From contig JBMOJH010000015.1 in NCBI GenBank assembly GCA_049316905.1, positions 1 to 44,534 on the forward strand: a DNA stretch of 44,534 bases, read 5' to 3'. A program made the translations under genes and the position numbers. Positions 1 through 7,757 of the stretch are shown in pieces. Under the pieces are notes generated by a model. That model was not told the DNA's origin. It saw only the letters and a program-made list of their open reading frames with translations, and did no database searches. The DNA is from CAIPVR01 sp049316905 (GTDB taxonomy: Bacteria > Actinomycetota > Acidimicrobiia > Acidimicrobiales > Microtrichaceae). The stretch's first letter is position 1, and each line of letters begins with the position of its first letter.

Positions 1-72
1 CCGAGGGGATCGCGGTGTCCGAGGGGATCGCGGTGTCCGAGGGGATCGCGGTGTCCGAGGGGATCGCGGTGT
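1..72 (+). repeat. 18-bp tandem repeat, four perfect copies, in frame in tatB
   Basis: The unit ccgaggggatcgcggtgt occurs at 1-18, 19-36, 37-54 and 55-72, followed by a degenerate 15-bp copy at 73-87. Read on the minus strand in the tatB frame, each unit encodes DTAIPS. Because the unit is a multiple of three, copy-number change would alter tail length without breaking the frame. The array reaches the first base of the window, so more copies may exist outside it. Confidence 0.97.
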
Positions 73-409
73 CGGGCGACGCGGTGTCGGGCGAGGGCGC
101 CGGCTGCTCCTGCCGGAAGCGCTCCTCGGCCTCTGCCTCGAGCGCGTACTCCGCGAGCTTCTGGCGCGGGCGGGCGGCGAACTCGCCGAGCTCCCGCAGC
201 GGCGCCATGGCCGGGTCGTCGACGATGTCCTGGACCTGCGACGACATCCCGTCGGTCATCGTCCGGAGCTTGTGCAGCCCCTTGCCGAGGCTGCGGGCGA
301 GGTCCGGGAGCCGGTCGGGGCCCACCACGATGAGCGCGACCAGCAGGATCACGATCAGCTCGCCGCTGCCGAAGTTCTGGAAGAAGGCCAGGAGGCGCCC
401 GCCGGCCAT
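1..409 (-). CDS. tatB: Sec-independent (Tat) translocase subunit TatB, 3' end cut by window edge
   Basis: This is the single-span Tat component that, with TatC, receives twin-arginine signal peptides at the inner face of the membrane. The ATG at 409 opens a protein with a hydrophobic helix at about residues 17-30 that begins with Glu17. The Tat hinge GPDRLP follows at 30-35, then a basic amphipathic helix (about 36-50). The hinge and long charged tail favour TatB over TatA. The tail ends in a hexapeptide DTAIPS repeat that runs off the left edge, so the true C-terminus is unseen. A tat gene near pafBC fits the gene order known in mycobacteria. The -10 TAGCAT at 416-421 suggests a leaderless mRNA. 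Confidence 0.85.
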   Translation of the reverse strand, partial: MAGGRLLAFFQNFGSGELIVILLVALIVVGPDRLPDLARSLGKGLHKLRTMTDGMSSQVQDIVDDPAMAPLRELGEFAARPRQKLAEYALEAEAEERFRQEQPAPSPDTASPDTAIPSDTAIPSDTAIPSDTAIPS

Positions 410-421
410 GGACCGATGCTA
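410..421 (-). promoter_or_regulatory. Leaderless-type -10 element of tatB, overlapping upstream stop codon
   Basis: On the minus strand TAGCAT (421-416) is followed by 6 nt and then the tatB ATG. The TAG is also the stop codon of the small gene at 419-616. Confidence 0.6.
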
Positions 422-616
422 CCGGCCGAGGTGGCGACCGGTCGCACCGCGGAGCCGGTCGGTCTGGCGGCCGAGACGCCGCGTCGCCGCCGGCACGTCC
501 GGGCTCGCGCCCTGCAGGACCCGCGCGGCGCGGCCGACGCGTGCGGCGCTGGTCACGGCCACGAGGGCGGCGACGGCGACCGAGGCGAGTGCCGCGACGG
601 GGGCGAGGAGGTCCAC
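419..616 (-). CDS. Small single-pass membrane protein, unknown function
   Basis: A 65-residue protein starting with GTG at 616. It has one hydrophobic helix at about residues 4-24 (Ala/Val/Leu-rich) and then an arginine-rich, positively charged tail, so the tail probably lies in the cytoplasm. No family is recognised. Support for a real gene is positional: it fills the gap between two minus-strand genes, its stop codon is 9 nt from the tatB start, and a leaderless-type -10 (TACGGT at 624-629) sits 7 nt upstream of the GTG. It could be an accessory to the neighbouring Tat gene, but nothing in the sequence shows that. Confidence 0.5.
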   Translation of the reverse strand: MDLLAPVAALASVAVAALVAVTSAARVGRAARVLQGASPDVPAATRRLGRQTDRLRGATGRHLGR

Positions 617-629
617 GAGGGCGACCGTA
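617..629 (-). promoter_or_regulatory. Leaderless-type -10 element of the 65-residue membrane protein
   Basis: Minus-strand TACGGT (629-624), then 7 nt, then the GTG start at 616. No Shine-Dalgarno sequence is present. Confidence 0.5.
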
Positions 630-672
630 CCGCCTGCGGACCGGCGGAGGGCGCCGGGGAGCCCGGGCCCGC

Positions 673-1002
673 TCAGGGGTTGGTCATGGTGGCCAGGGTG
701 ACGAACCAGTCCGGGGTGGACAGCAGCTCGTGGAAGTCGAGCACGTCGTCATGGGTGATCGCCGCCCCACCGTGGCGCTCGTCGAGCTCGGCGGGCAGGT
801 GCCACTCCACGCACGGGACGCCGGCGGCCAGCAGCACGTCGACCACGTGGGGTTCCGCCGGGCGCACCTCGATCATCCGGCACACGGGGCACCGGAAGAG
901 GTAGGTCGCCGTCTCGTTGTCCTGACACATGCGGACCTTCAGGTCGCGCGAACGGAGTTCCACGTCGCCACAGTCAGTGCATGTCGCTCGGATGAGTGCC
1001 AT
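673..1002 (-). CDS. Zinc-ribbon protein, unknown function
   Basis: A 109-residue protein with an N-terminal zinc ribbon: C8-x2-C11 and C38-x2-C41, with an additional C26 between the pairs. The rest, about residues 45-105, is a mixed helical segment with no membrane span and no recognised domain. The ATG at 1002 is preceded by GGGAG about 7 nt upstream, so this gene looks leadered. It is the first gene of the leftward group with the small membrane protein and tatB and is divergent from the GDPD gene. The ribbon suggests nucleic-acid or protein binding; the function is unknown. Confidence 0.75.
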   Translation of the reverse strand: MALIRATCTDCGDVELRSRDLKVRMCQDNETATYLFRCPVCRMIEVRPAEPHVVDVLLAAGVPCVEWHLPAELDERHGGAAITHDDVLDFHELLSTPDWFVTLATMTNP

Positions 1003-1157
1003 TGCTCGCTCCCGATCTCAACTACGCACCTACCTTCGGTCACCCTCCCGCCCCGGTTGACCTTTCGCGACGAAAAGCCCGGACGCCGGGCCGAACGACC
1101 CATGCACGCCCGCCGGCCCGTTGGCCGCCCCGACGGCCGCTGGTGGAGACTCCGCGG

Positions 1158-1880
1158 GTGGGTCCCCGCATCGAACCGCTCCGCCCCCCGCCGGTCCTCT
1201 TCGCCCATCGCGGCGCCCGGGCGCACGCCCCGGAGAACACCCTGGAGGCCTTCACGCTGGCCGTCCGGCTGGGCGCCACCGGCCTCGAGAGTGACGTATG
1301 GCTCACCGAGGACGGCGTGGCCGTGCTGGACCACGACGGGGTGGTGGGCGGCCGGCTCCGGCGCCGTGCGATCTCCCGAGTGACGAGCGGCGAGCTCCCG
1401 CCGCACATCCCCACGCTGACCCAGCTCTACGAGGAGGTGGGCACCCGGCTCCCCCTGTCGCTCGACGTGAAGGACCCCGCCGCGATCGACGAGGTGCTCC
1501 GGGTGGCCCGCACCGCAGGTGCCGTGGCCCGGCTGTGGCTCTGCCACCACGACCTCGCCCTGCTCGAGGAGTGGCGGGGCCACTCCGACGCCGCGGTGCT
1601 GGTCCACTCCACGTACCGGGGCTTCATCGACGGGCCGCCGGAGCGCCACGCCGCCCGGCTCCGTGACAGCGGGGTGGACGCGATCAACCTGCACCACACC
1701 GAGTGGAGCGGCGGTCTCGTGGCCCTCTACCACCGCTTCGGGCGCCTCGCGCTCGGCTGGGACGCCCAGCACGACCGGGTGATCGACGCCCTGCTGCACC
1801 AGGGACTCGACGGCGTCTACTCCGACCACGTCGACCGGCTCGTCGACGCCGCTCGGCGCGCGGACGAGGGCGCGGGCTAG
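1158..1880 (+). CDS. Glycerophosphodiester phosphodiesterase
   Basis: This enzyme hydrolyses glycerophosphodiesters to sn-glycerol 3-phosphate and an alcohol. The 240-residue reading is a single GDPD TIM-barrel domain of normal length: HRG at 17-19 and E26 (PENT) near the start, E44-x-D46 as metal ligands, and H59 (DHD) as the second catalytic histidine. There is no signal peptide, so it is probably cytoplasmic. The open frame extends upstream to about 996, but that extension is low-complexity and antisense to the zinc-ribbon gene. The GTG at 1158 is preferred because GGAG lies 9 nt upstream and because it puts HRG at the usual distance; GTG 1143 is the alternative. It ends convergently with lepB, overlapping by 4 nt. 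Confidence 0.85.
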   Translation: MGPRIEPLRPPPVLFAHRGARAHAPENTLEAFTLAVRLGATGLESDVWLTEDGVAVLDHDGVVGGRLRRRAISRVTSGELPPHIPTLTQLYEEVGTRLPLSLDVKDPAAIDEVLRVARTAGAVARLWLCHHDLALLEEWRGHSDAAVLVHSTYRGFIDGPPERHAARLRDSGVDAINLHHTEWSGGLVALYHRFGRLALGWDAQHDRVIDALLHQGLDGVYSDHVDRLVDAARRADEGAG

Positions 1881-2488
1881 AGCCCCCCGAAACGAGAGAG
1901 CGGCCAGACGATCACGAACGCCCGCCCGATGATCGTGTCCTCGGAGATCGTCCCGAAGACGCGGCCGTCCGCCGAGTTCGACCGGTTGTCGCCGAGGACC
2001 AGCACCTCGCCCTCGGGCACCTTCACCGGGTTCTCGAGGTTCTGCGTCGTGGTGCCGTCCGGTAGGTACGGCTCGTCGAGCGGCCGGCCGTTCACGTAGA
2101 CCTTGCCGTCCTTCGCCTGCACGGTGTCGCCCGGGAGGCCGATGACCCGCTTGATGAGGTCGTCGGGCTGGTCGGGACCCTCCGGCAGGTTCGCCGGGCG
2201 GGTGAACACCACCACATCGCCGCGGTTCACGTCGTGCAGCCGGTAGCTGAGCTTGTTGACCAGCACCCGGTCACCCACCTGGAGGGTGGGGTCCATGCTC
2301 TCGCTGGGGATGCGGAAGGCCTGGACCAGGAAGGTCTTCACGAGCAACGCCACCACCACGGCGCCCACGACCACGACGATCCACTCGACGACGTTGCGGG
2401 TGCCGCTGGAGGAGCGGCGCCGCCGGGACACGGGGGCGGGGGGCGGCGGCGCGGGCACCGATGCGCCCGGGGGGGCCTGGTCAGTCAT
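1877..2488 (-). CDS. lepB: Type I signal peptidase
   Basis: This membrane-anchored Ser/Lys protease removes signal peptides from exported proteins. Residues 1-30 are a Pro/Ser/Arg-rich cytoplasmic segment, and 33-52 form the single membrane anchor. The catalytic Ser64 lies in PSESM and the general base Lys113 in LIKRVIGLPGD. The S26 box GDNRSNSADGR is at 166-176. The total of 203 residues is normal for the actinobacterial form. It lies directly downstream of pafC, and its -10 (TAGCGT, 2497-2502) uses the pafC stop codon, so it may be expressed from its own leaderless promoter as well as by read-through. Confidence 0.95.
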   Translation of the reverse strand: MTDQAPPGASVPAPPPPAPVSRRRRSSSGTRNVVEWIVVVVGAVVVALLVKTFLVQAFRIPSESMDPTLQVGDRVLVNKLSYRLHDVNRGDVVVFTRPANLPEGPDQPDDLIKRVIGLPGDTVQAKDGKVYVNGRPLDEPYLPDGTTTQNLENPVKVPEGEVLVLGDNRSNSADGRVFGTISEDTIIGRAFVIVWPLSRFGGL

Positions 2489-2502
2489 CCGGGCTCACGC
2501 TA
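2489..2502 (-). promoter_or_regulatory. Leaderless-type -10 element of lepB, overlapping the pafC stop
   Basis: Minus-strand TAGCGT (2502-2497), 8 nt, then the lepB ATG. The TAG at 2502-2500 is also the pafC stop codon. Confidence 0.55.
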
Positions 2503-3435
2503 GCGGTAGCGCCGGAGCACCCGGTCGGCGGCGCGGGCCGCCACCGGGGCCAGGCCCTCGCCGGTGTCGGCATCGGTCGGCTCCGCGTCCGGGCCGAGGC
2601 GCAGCAAGAGGCGTTCGAGCCAGGCGGTGGCGGTCACGCCCAGGACCACCCGGCGCCGGCCATCGGGCAGGTCCACCACGTCCGCCACCGGGTACGTCTC
2701 CGCCACCCAGGCCGTGTCCGGGCCGAGCACCAGCGCGAGTGACCGGTCCACGAGCGAGGGGTCGAAGTCGAACGGCTCGGGGGCGTCGGCCGCCGCGAAG
2801 TGTTCACCGGTGGCGGTCGCGGCGACCATCCGGTCGACACGGAACACGCGGTCGCCACCGGCGGTGCGGCAGTGGGCCCGGAGGTACCAGTGGCCGTCCG
2901 CCAGCTCGAGGCGGGCCGGCTCCACCTCCCGCCGAGTGAACTCGTCCCGACCGAACGACCAGTAGTCCAGCTCGAGGACCCCGTGCTCCTCCACGGCCTG
3001 GCGCACGGTGGCCAGCACGTCCGGATCGGCACCCCCGGTGTTCACGTCGACCCGCTCGCCGGCCGCGCCGAGGACGGCCGCCAGCTTGTCCACCGCCGGT
3101 CCGAGCGCCGGTGGCGGCTCCGGGCCGTCGAGGGCCGCCCGTCCCGCGGCGAGGAGCGTGACGGCCTCCTCGGGGGTGAGGCGCAGAGGACGGCGGAAGT
3201 AGTCGCCGAGGTGGACCGACACGCGGTCCTCGTCGATCACCACGTCCACCCGCGCGTCCGGCGTGAACGGGTGGACCCCCACCTCCATGAAGACCGTGTC
3301 GAGGTCGCGGACGAGGTCGTCGCGCGCCACGTCGAAGCGGCGGCACACCTCCGCCACCTCCACGTCGGGGTGCTCGATCAGCCACGGGAGGATCGCCAGC
3401 ACCCGCTCGACCCGTTCCGACGCGGTGGCGCTCAT
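2500..3435 (-). CDS. pafC: WYL-domain transcriptional regulator PafC
   Basis: PafC pairs with PafB; in mycobacteria the complex activates the LexA-independent DNA-damage regulon. The 311-residue protein has an N-terminal winged-helix region (about 5-55), a WYL domain with W183-Y184-L185 and the conserved arginines that follow, and a C-terminal WCX-type domain (about 235-311). Its ATG overlaps the pafB stop by 4 nt (ATGA), so the pair is translationally coupled. The identification rests on the tandem WYL arrangement and the position next to the proteasome genes. Unlike in mycobacteria, pafA is not immediately upstream. Confidence 0.9.
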   Translation of the reverse strand: MSATASERVERVLAILPWLIEHPDVEVAEVCRRFDVARDDLVRDLDTVFMEVGVHPFTPDARVDVVIDEDRVSVHLGDYFRRPLRLTPEEAVTLLAAGRAALDGPEPPPALGPAVDKLAAVLGAAGERVDVNTGGADPDVLATVRQAVEEHGVLELDYWSFGRDEFTRREVEPARLELADGHWYLRAHCRTAGGDRVFRVDRMVAATATGEHFAAADAPEPFDFDPSLVDRSLALVLGPDTAWVAETYPVADVVDLPDGRRRVVLGVTATAWLERLLLRLGPDAEPTDADTGEGLAPVAARAADRVLRRYR

Positions 3436-4412
3436 GCCGCCCCGTCCGCTATCCGCTCGAGCCAGGCGACGAGGTCCGCACGCAGCTCCGGTGGGGCCAC
3501 GAGCTCCGCCCGGTCGAGGAACGACAGCACGAACGAGCGCAGCCCGGCCGGGTTCCGCACCCGCAGGTGGAGTTCCACCGAACCGTCGCCTCGGGTGACC
3601 GCCCCCTCGGCGAGTGCCGGGTCGTCCGCGAGCGCCGGGCCCGCGGCGACGGGATCGAGGAGCACGACGGCTTCCACGGCCGGGGCATCGCCGAACTCCC
3701 AGGGACGCATCCGCACCGCAGCGGCGACCTCGGGGACCGGGAAGGTCTCGTCGACGCCACCCAGCTCCACGTCACCCTGGATGCGGTCGAGGCGGAACGA
3801 CCGCGGCGCGTCGCGGTCGCGGTCGTGACCGCTCACGTACCAGTTGCCCCGCTCGAACTGCACCCGGTGCGGCTCCACGGTGCGCAGGGTGTCGCCATGG
3901 CGGAACCGGACGACGCGACGCTCCTGCACCGCCTCGAACAACAGCGGGAGCTGGGCCGGGACCATGACGCTCCCCCACCCCGCAGGTGCGCCGGGGCCGG
4001 GCGCCTCGGCGTCCGGCGTGCGCACACCACCGAGCTTGCGGAGGGCGTCCGCCGCCCCGTCCTCGTCGAGTCCCTCGATCCGGACCGCCGTCGCGGCCAC
4101 CTGGAGCGCGGCGAGCTCCTCGGGTGACAGGCCGGGGTCGGGCAGCTCGTAGCGGTCACGCCGGATGCGGTACGCGGAGGTGGTCTCCTCGTGGTGCTCC
4201 ACCGTGACGGTCTCGATCGGCACACCGATGGCCCGCAGCTCGTCCTTGTCGCGCTCGAACGCCCGGCGGAAGGTGGCCGAGGACGAGTCCTCCGGGTAGC
4301 CGGGCACCCGCGTGCGCAACTCGTCCGCGGTGAGCGGGACCGTGGTGGCCTGCAGCGCCGCCACCAGGTTCAGGAGGCGGGCGAACTTCTCCGGGCGGTG
4401 CTCGGGGGCCAC
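3432..4412 (-). CDS. pafB: WYL-domain transcriptional regulator PafB
   Basis: PafB is the partner of PafC in the DNA-damage regulator. The 326-residue protein has an N-terminal winged helix (about 8-60, with the TFRRAFERDKDEL segment at the end of the HTH region), a WYL domain (W191-Y192-V193, so Val replaces the usual Leu) and a C-terminal WCX region. The start is GTG at 4412, 6 nt after the stop of the DUF3866 gene, which suggests a three-gene unit DUF3866-pafB-pafC. The last 4 nt overlap pafC. Confidence 0.9.
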   Translation of the reverse strand: MAPEHRPEKFARLLNLVAALQATTVPLTADELRTRVPGYPEDSSSATFRRAFERDKDELRAIGVPIETVTVEHHEETTSAYRIRRDRYELPDPGLSPEELAALQVAATAVRIEGLDEDGAADALRKLGGVRTPDAEAPGPGAPAGWGSVMVPAQLPLLFEAVQERRVVRFRHGDTLRTVEPHRVQFERGNWYVSGHDRDRDAPRSFRLDRIQGDVELGGVDETFPVPEVAAAVRMRPWEFGDAPAVEAVVLLDPVAAGPALADDPALAEGAVTRGDGSVELHLRVRNPAGLRSFVLSFLDRAELVAPPELRADLVAWLERIADGAA

Positions 4413-4418
4413 GGGCGC

Positions 4419-5444
4419 TCAGTGTAGGGAATCGGCGAGGGCTCCCACGGCGCCCGCCGCGGCCGCCGCGCCGAAGAACAGCGGATCCTCCTCCGGGCCG
4501 CGCCCCATCGTGGTGACGTGCAGGCCGGCCGCTGCGAGCAGCGCGACCGGGTCCGGGACCGAGGGCGCCTCGGCCACCCGCACGCCCGGCAGTTCCGCCG
4601 CGGCGGCCGGGACCGCGGCGACCCACGGACGGGCGGTGGTGAGCTCGGCGACGGTGGTGCTGTGGTGCGACACGCCCCGGTGGCGCTCGCGGGCGTCGCC
4701 GTCGGAGGCCCGCACGCAGAGCACGGGGGTTCCGCCCCGTGCCACCGCGACGTCCAGGACCGCGGCGGCCTCCACCGCCGTGGTGCCGAGCGCCGTGCCC
4801 GTGCCGACCACTCCCGGCCCCATGCCCACCACCACGAGGTCCGCGCCCAGCGTGTGGACCGCGAGGCCCAGCGCCGAGGGCACGCCGACCGCCTCGAGGT
4901 CGCCGCCGATGGCGTGACCGGCGGTGACGGTGCCGCACAGGTGGCCGCCGTCGCGCAACGACGCCACCACGTCGGACAGCGCGATCGGGAGTGCGGCGCC
5001 GTCGGTCATGACGTAGGCGACCCGCAGGTCGGGCCGCACGGCACGTGCGGCGAGACACACGAGGGGGACCTGGCTGTGCACCGTGCACGCGACCACCGGC
5101 ACCCCGCCGAGGGGCCGGTCACACTCGGGGTGGAGGAGCTCGCTCGTGCCCACGTCGGCCTGCAGGCTCGTGTAGCGGAGTTTCATGACGTGGTCCGGAC
5201 CGGGCAGCTCGAGCTCGTCACGCGCCAGGTTCCAGTGCACGACGTGCCAGCCCCCGGTGCCCAGGGCCAGGTCGACCGCGGTGGTGTTCAGCACCACCCG
5301 GTCCCCAACGGCGGAGTCGCCGACGAGGGCGACCACCGCGTAGGCCCGCGCCGGCGTGCCGTCGGCCATGCGCACCTCCAGCCGCTGCAGGCCGGGCCGG
5401 GTCGCGAGGACCGCGGTCACCTCTGCGGTGCGGAAGTTGGGCAC
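4419..5444 (-). CDS. DUF3866 family protein
   Basis: A 341-residue protein of the actinobacterial DUF3866 family, whose biochemical function is unknown. Visible features include the segment HVMKLRYTSLQ (about 90-100), glycine-rich turns such as VGMGPGVVGTGTALGTT (about 210-226) that resemble a nucleotide- or ligand-binding loop, and HHSTTVAEL near 255. No signal peptide or membrane span is seen. The open frame runs far upstream, but that part is antisense-like shadow of the hydrolase gene. GTG 5444 is chosen because a TANNNT element (TACCTT, 5451-5456) lies 6 nt upstream and the length suits the family. DUF3866 genes are commonly linked to pafBC regions. Confidence 0.8.
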   Translation of the reverse strand: MPNFRTAEVTAVLATRPGLQRLEVRMADGTPARAYAVVALVGDSAVGDRVVLNTTAVDLALGTGGWHVVHWNLARDELELPGPDHVMKLRYTSLQADVGTSELLHPECDRPLGGVPVVACTVHSQVPLVCLAARAVRPDLRVAYVMTDGAALPIALSDVVASLRDGGHLCGTVTAGHAIGGDLEAVGVPSALGLAVHTLGADLVVVGMGPGVVGTGTALGTTAVEAAAVLDVAVARGGTPVLCVRASDGDARERHRGVSHHSTTVAELTTARPWVAAVPAAAAELPGVRVAEAPSVPDPVALLAAAGLHVTTMGRGPEEDPLFFGAAAAAGAVGALADSLH

Positions 5445-5456
5445 CTGCGAAAGGTA
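5445..5456 (-). promoter_or_regulatory. Leaderless-type -10 element of the DUF3866 gene
   Basis: Minus-strand TACCTT (5456-5451), 6 nt, then GTG at 5444. No Shine-Dalgarno is present. It supports the chosen start and a promoter for DUF3866-pafB-pafC separate from the hydrolase gene. Confidence 0.5.
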
Positions 5457-5479
5457 GCCGTGTGCCGGAGGGCGACGGG

Positions 5480-7648
5480 TCAGCGGACGGGCGTGGCCTC
5501 GCGGCAGGGCTGGCCGCGCAACGCGCCCGGGGGCGGCAGGTCCTCCGGGTGCTCGGGCACCTCGTCCCAGACCGGCAGCACCAGACAGGTGGCATGGTCG
5601 CCGCCGAGCCCGACCGTCTGCTCCGCGCCGGGCGTCACCGGGTTCTCGAAGCACCAGAACGGATGGTCGCGCCCGGGCGTGGAGATCTGGAGCCGCAGGC
5701 GAGAGCCGGTGCGGAAGAGGTGGGAGAAGGGGTGCAGCGGCAGCCGGAAGCGGAGCCACTCCCCCACGGTGAGGTGCTCCCGGTGGTCCGGGTCGAAGGT
5801 GTAGTCGACGCGGAGTTCGTCGGACCGGGTCGGGTCCTCCACGCGGTGCGTCGGCCGGTGCCACCCGCACTGCACCCGCTGCTCGAGGCCGTCGGCGCGG
5901 ATCTCGGTGAGCGTGGCCTGCACGGCGGTGTCCTCGGTGCCGGGTCGCAGCCACAGGTCCACGTGGCCGGCGCCGGCCACCAGCAGCGGCTCGGTCAGCG
6001 GCGCGGTCTCCCACGCGAGGCGGTGCCGGTCGTCGAACCGGGTCCAGGTGATCGGGACCTGCGGCCGTGTGAACTGGTCGAGATCGCTCAGCAGCTCCAT
6101 GGAATAGGCGAGGTCGCCCGCCTCCGGGTCGTCCTCGTAGGACTCCTCCGCCGCAGCGGCGGGAGCGGTGTCGCCGAGCGTGCCGCCCGGCACGGGCCAC
6201 CAGCGCTGCGGGCGCACACCCGGTGGCGGGAACGTGTCGGTGCCCACCTCGAAGCGGTGCGCGGTGGCGCCGAGCACCTCGTGGCCGGCGCCGTTCTCGA
6301 ACAGGATCCGGACCCGCGGCTCGGCGCGGTACTCCGCGAGCGCGGCCTCGACGTCGTCGCCGTGGTGGCCGAAGCGGTCGGCCTCGAGCTCGGGGCTGAA
6401 GCCGAACACCTCCGCGAACTGCGCGGGGGCGAGGGCGCGGATGAGCTCGTTCACGCGGGGCACGCGGCGCGCGACGTGGAACGAGAGGAACTCGAACCAG
6501 CGTCCGATCACCATCGGGCTGTAGCCGTCGGGGTGATGCCCGTTGAAGACCGTGATGCGCTGCTCGGGGCTGGAGGTGAAGTCCTCGACCATGTTGGCGA
6601 AGCGGCTGCCGGTCTGCTCGTCCTGCCACGCGCCGGTCAGGTACACCGGCACCTCGATCCGGTCGATCAACGCGCCCGAACGCCGGGCCTCGAGCATCGG
6701 CCGGAACGCGTCGACGGCCCGGCCGAAGCGCTCGAAGTCGAAGTTCTGGCTGCGGATCCGCTGGTTCTCGCGGGCCTCCTCGTCGCCGGCCTCGATGCGG
6801 CGCTGGTCCCACGCCTGGCCACCGGCCGCGGTGGCGGCGTCACGGGCGGCCAGCCACGCCCGGGTGAACCCGGAGTTGTAGATCCCGCCCGGCCACTGCT
6901 GACGCCAGGGGTCGTCGATCACCGACAGCGGCGTGATCGCCGCGAGGCTCGGCGGCCGGGTGGCGGCCACGTACAGCTGGCTGATCCCGGGGTAGCTCAG
7001 GCCCACCATGCCCACCCTGTGGTGCAGCACCCACGGCTGGCGGGCCACCGTCTCGATCACGTCGTAGCCGTCCGCGGCCTGCGCCGGGCTGAACACCTCG
7101 AACACGCCGCCGGAGCAGCCGGAGCCCCGCATGTTCACGCCCACCGCCGCGAAACCCATGAGGTTCGCGAGCAGGGTGCCGGGCTGGGGCGCGTCGGGGT
7201 CCGAGGGCGTGTAGCCCGAGTACTCGACCACGGTCGGGTACGGCGGCGGTCCGTACAGCTCCGCCGGGGGGAACCGCACCATGACCGAGAGCGTCACGCC
7301 GTCGCGGACGGTGAGGTAGCCGTAGCCCTCGGGGAGGTCCTGGTCGTAGAGCGAGGGGTCGGGGTGCTCGTCGAGGGCGAGCACGTGCACCGCCTCGGCC
7401 GCTCCGTCACGCGGGCCCACCGTGTAGTCCCCGGGCGGCAGTGCGGCACCGGTGGCGAGCGCCTCGGCCACGTCGTCGGGCCCCGCGATCTCCACCGGCT
7501 CGGCGGGCAGGAAGGCGAGGTGGGCGTTCCCCGCGTCGTCCACCACGAGCGTCACCAGCTCGACGCCCGCCGCGTCGCGGACCACGAGCCGCTCCCCCGG
7601 CTCGGCCCCCGTGACCGTCAGCGTCTCGACGCCCCCTCGAATCTGCAT
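5480..7648 (-). CDS. CocE/NonD family hydrolase (X-Pro dipeptidyl-peptidase S15-like)
   Basis: An alpha/beta hydrolase of the CocE/NonD esterase and S15 peptidase group, 722 residues. The nucleophile is Ser218 in GLSYPG (216-221). The S15 pattern RGSGCSGG (174-181) forms the oxyanion region, and GAWQDEQTGS (about 345-354) is the cap-proximal motif. The C-terminal jelly-roll (X-Pro_dipept_C, about 470-700) contains the LRLQISTPGRDHPFW stretch. An N-terminal beta-rich extension of about 105 residues precedes the hydrolase fold. ATG 7648 is chosen over the upstream ATG because GGAGGGGG (7654-7661) sits 5 nt before it. There is no signal peptide. It sits between pafA and DUF3866-pafBC; the substrate is unknown. 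Confidence 0.88.
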   Translation of the reverse strand: MQIRGGVETLTVTGAEPGERLVVRDAAGVELVTLVVDDAGNAHLAFLPAEPVEIAGPDDVAEALATGAALPPGDYTVGPRDGAAEAVHVLALDEHPDPSLYDQDLPEGYGYLTVRDGVTLSVMVRFPPAELYGPPPYPTVVEYSGYTPSDPDAPQPGTLLANLMGFAAVGVNMRGSGCSGGVFEVFSPAQAADGYDVIETVARQPWVLHHRVGMVGLSYPGISQLYVAATRPPSLAAITPLSVIDDPWRQQWPGGIYNSGFTRAWLAARDAATAAGGQAWDQRRIEAGDEEARENQRIRSQNFDFERFGRAVDAFRPMLEARRSGALIDRIEVPVYLTGAWQDEQTGSRFANMVEDFTSSPEQRITVFNGHHPDGYSPMVIGRWFEFLSFHVARRVPRVNELIRALAPAQFAEVFGFSPELEADRFGHHGDDVEAALAEYRAEPRVRILFENGAGHEVLGATAHRFEVGTDTFPPPGVRPQRWWPVPGGTLGDTAPAAAAEESYEDDPEAGDLAYSMELLSDLDQFTRPQVPITWTRFDDRHRLAWETAPLTEPLLVAGAGHVDLWLRPGTEDTAVQATLTEIRADGLEQRVQCGWHRPTHRVEDPTRSDELRVDYTFDPDHREHLTVGEWLRFRLPLHPFSHLFRTGSRLRLQISTPGRDHPFWCFENPVTPGAEQTVGLGGDHATCLVLPVWDEVPEHPEDLPPPGALRGQPCREATPVR

Positions 7649-7757
7649 CTCGTCCCCCTCCGGACCGCTCTGTGATGCTCCTGACGACATATGGGTAGTC
7701 GCTGGCATCACGGAGCGGGGAATCAGGGGCGGCCGGCGACCGGTCGGGGCTGCCCGG

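Noticed and set aside
1..72. CRISPR-like direct repeats at the window edges (also 44480-44533)
   Set aside because: The units are contiguous without spacers, only 18 bp long and in frame inside tatB and mobA, so they are coding minisatellites.
4419..6812. A 797-residue minus-strand reading joining a long Arg-rich N-terminal part to DUF3866
   Set aside because: The first about 455 residues are an out-of-frame reading of the hydrolase gene; DUF3866 homology starts only near 5444, where a -10 and a GTG are found.
5462..7675. A 737-codon open frame on the plus strand opposite the CocE hydrolase
   Set aside because: It has no recognisable domain and is Gly/Arg/His-rich, as expected for the antisense of a high-GC gene; the minus-strand product has complete S15/CocE motifs.
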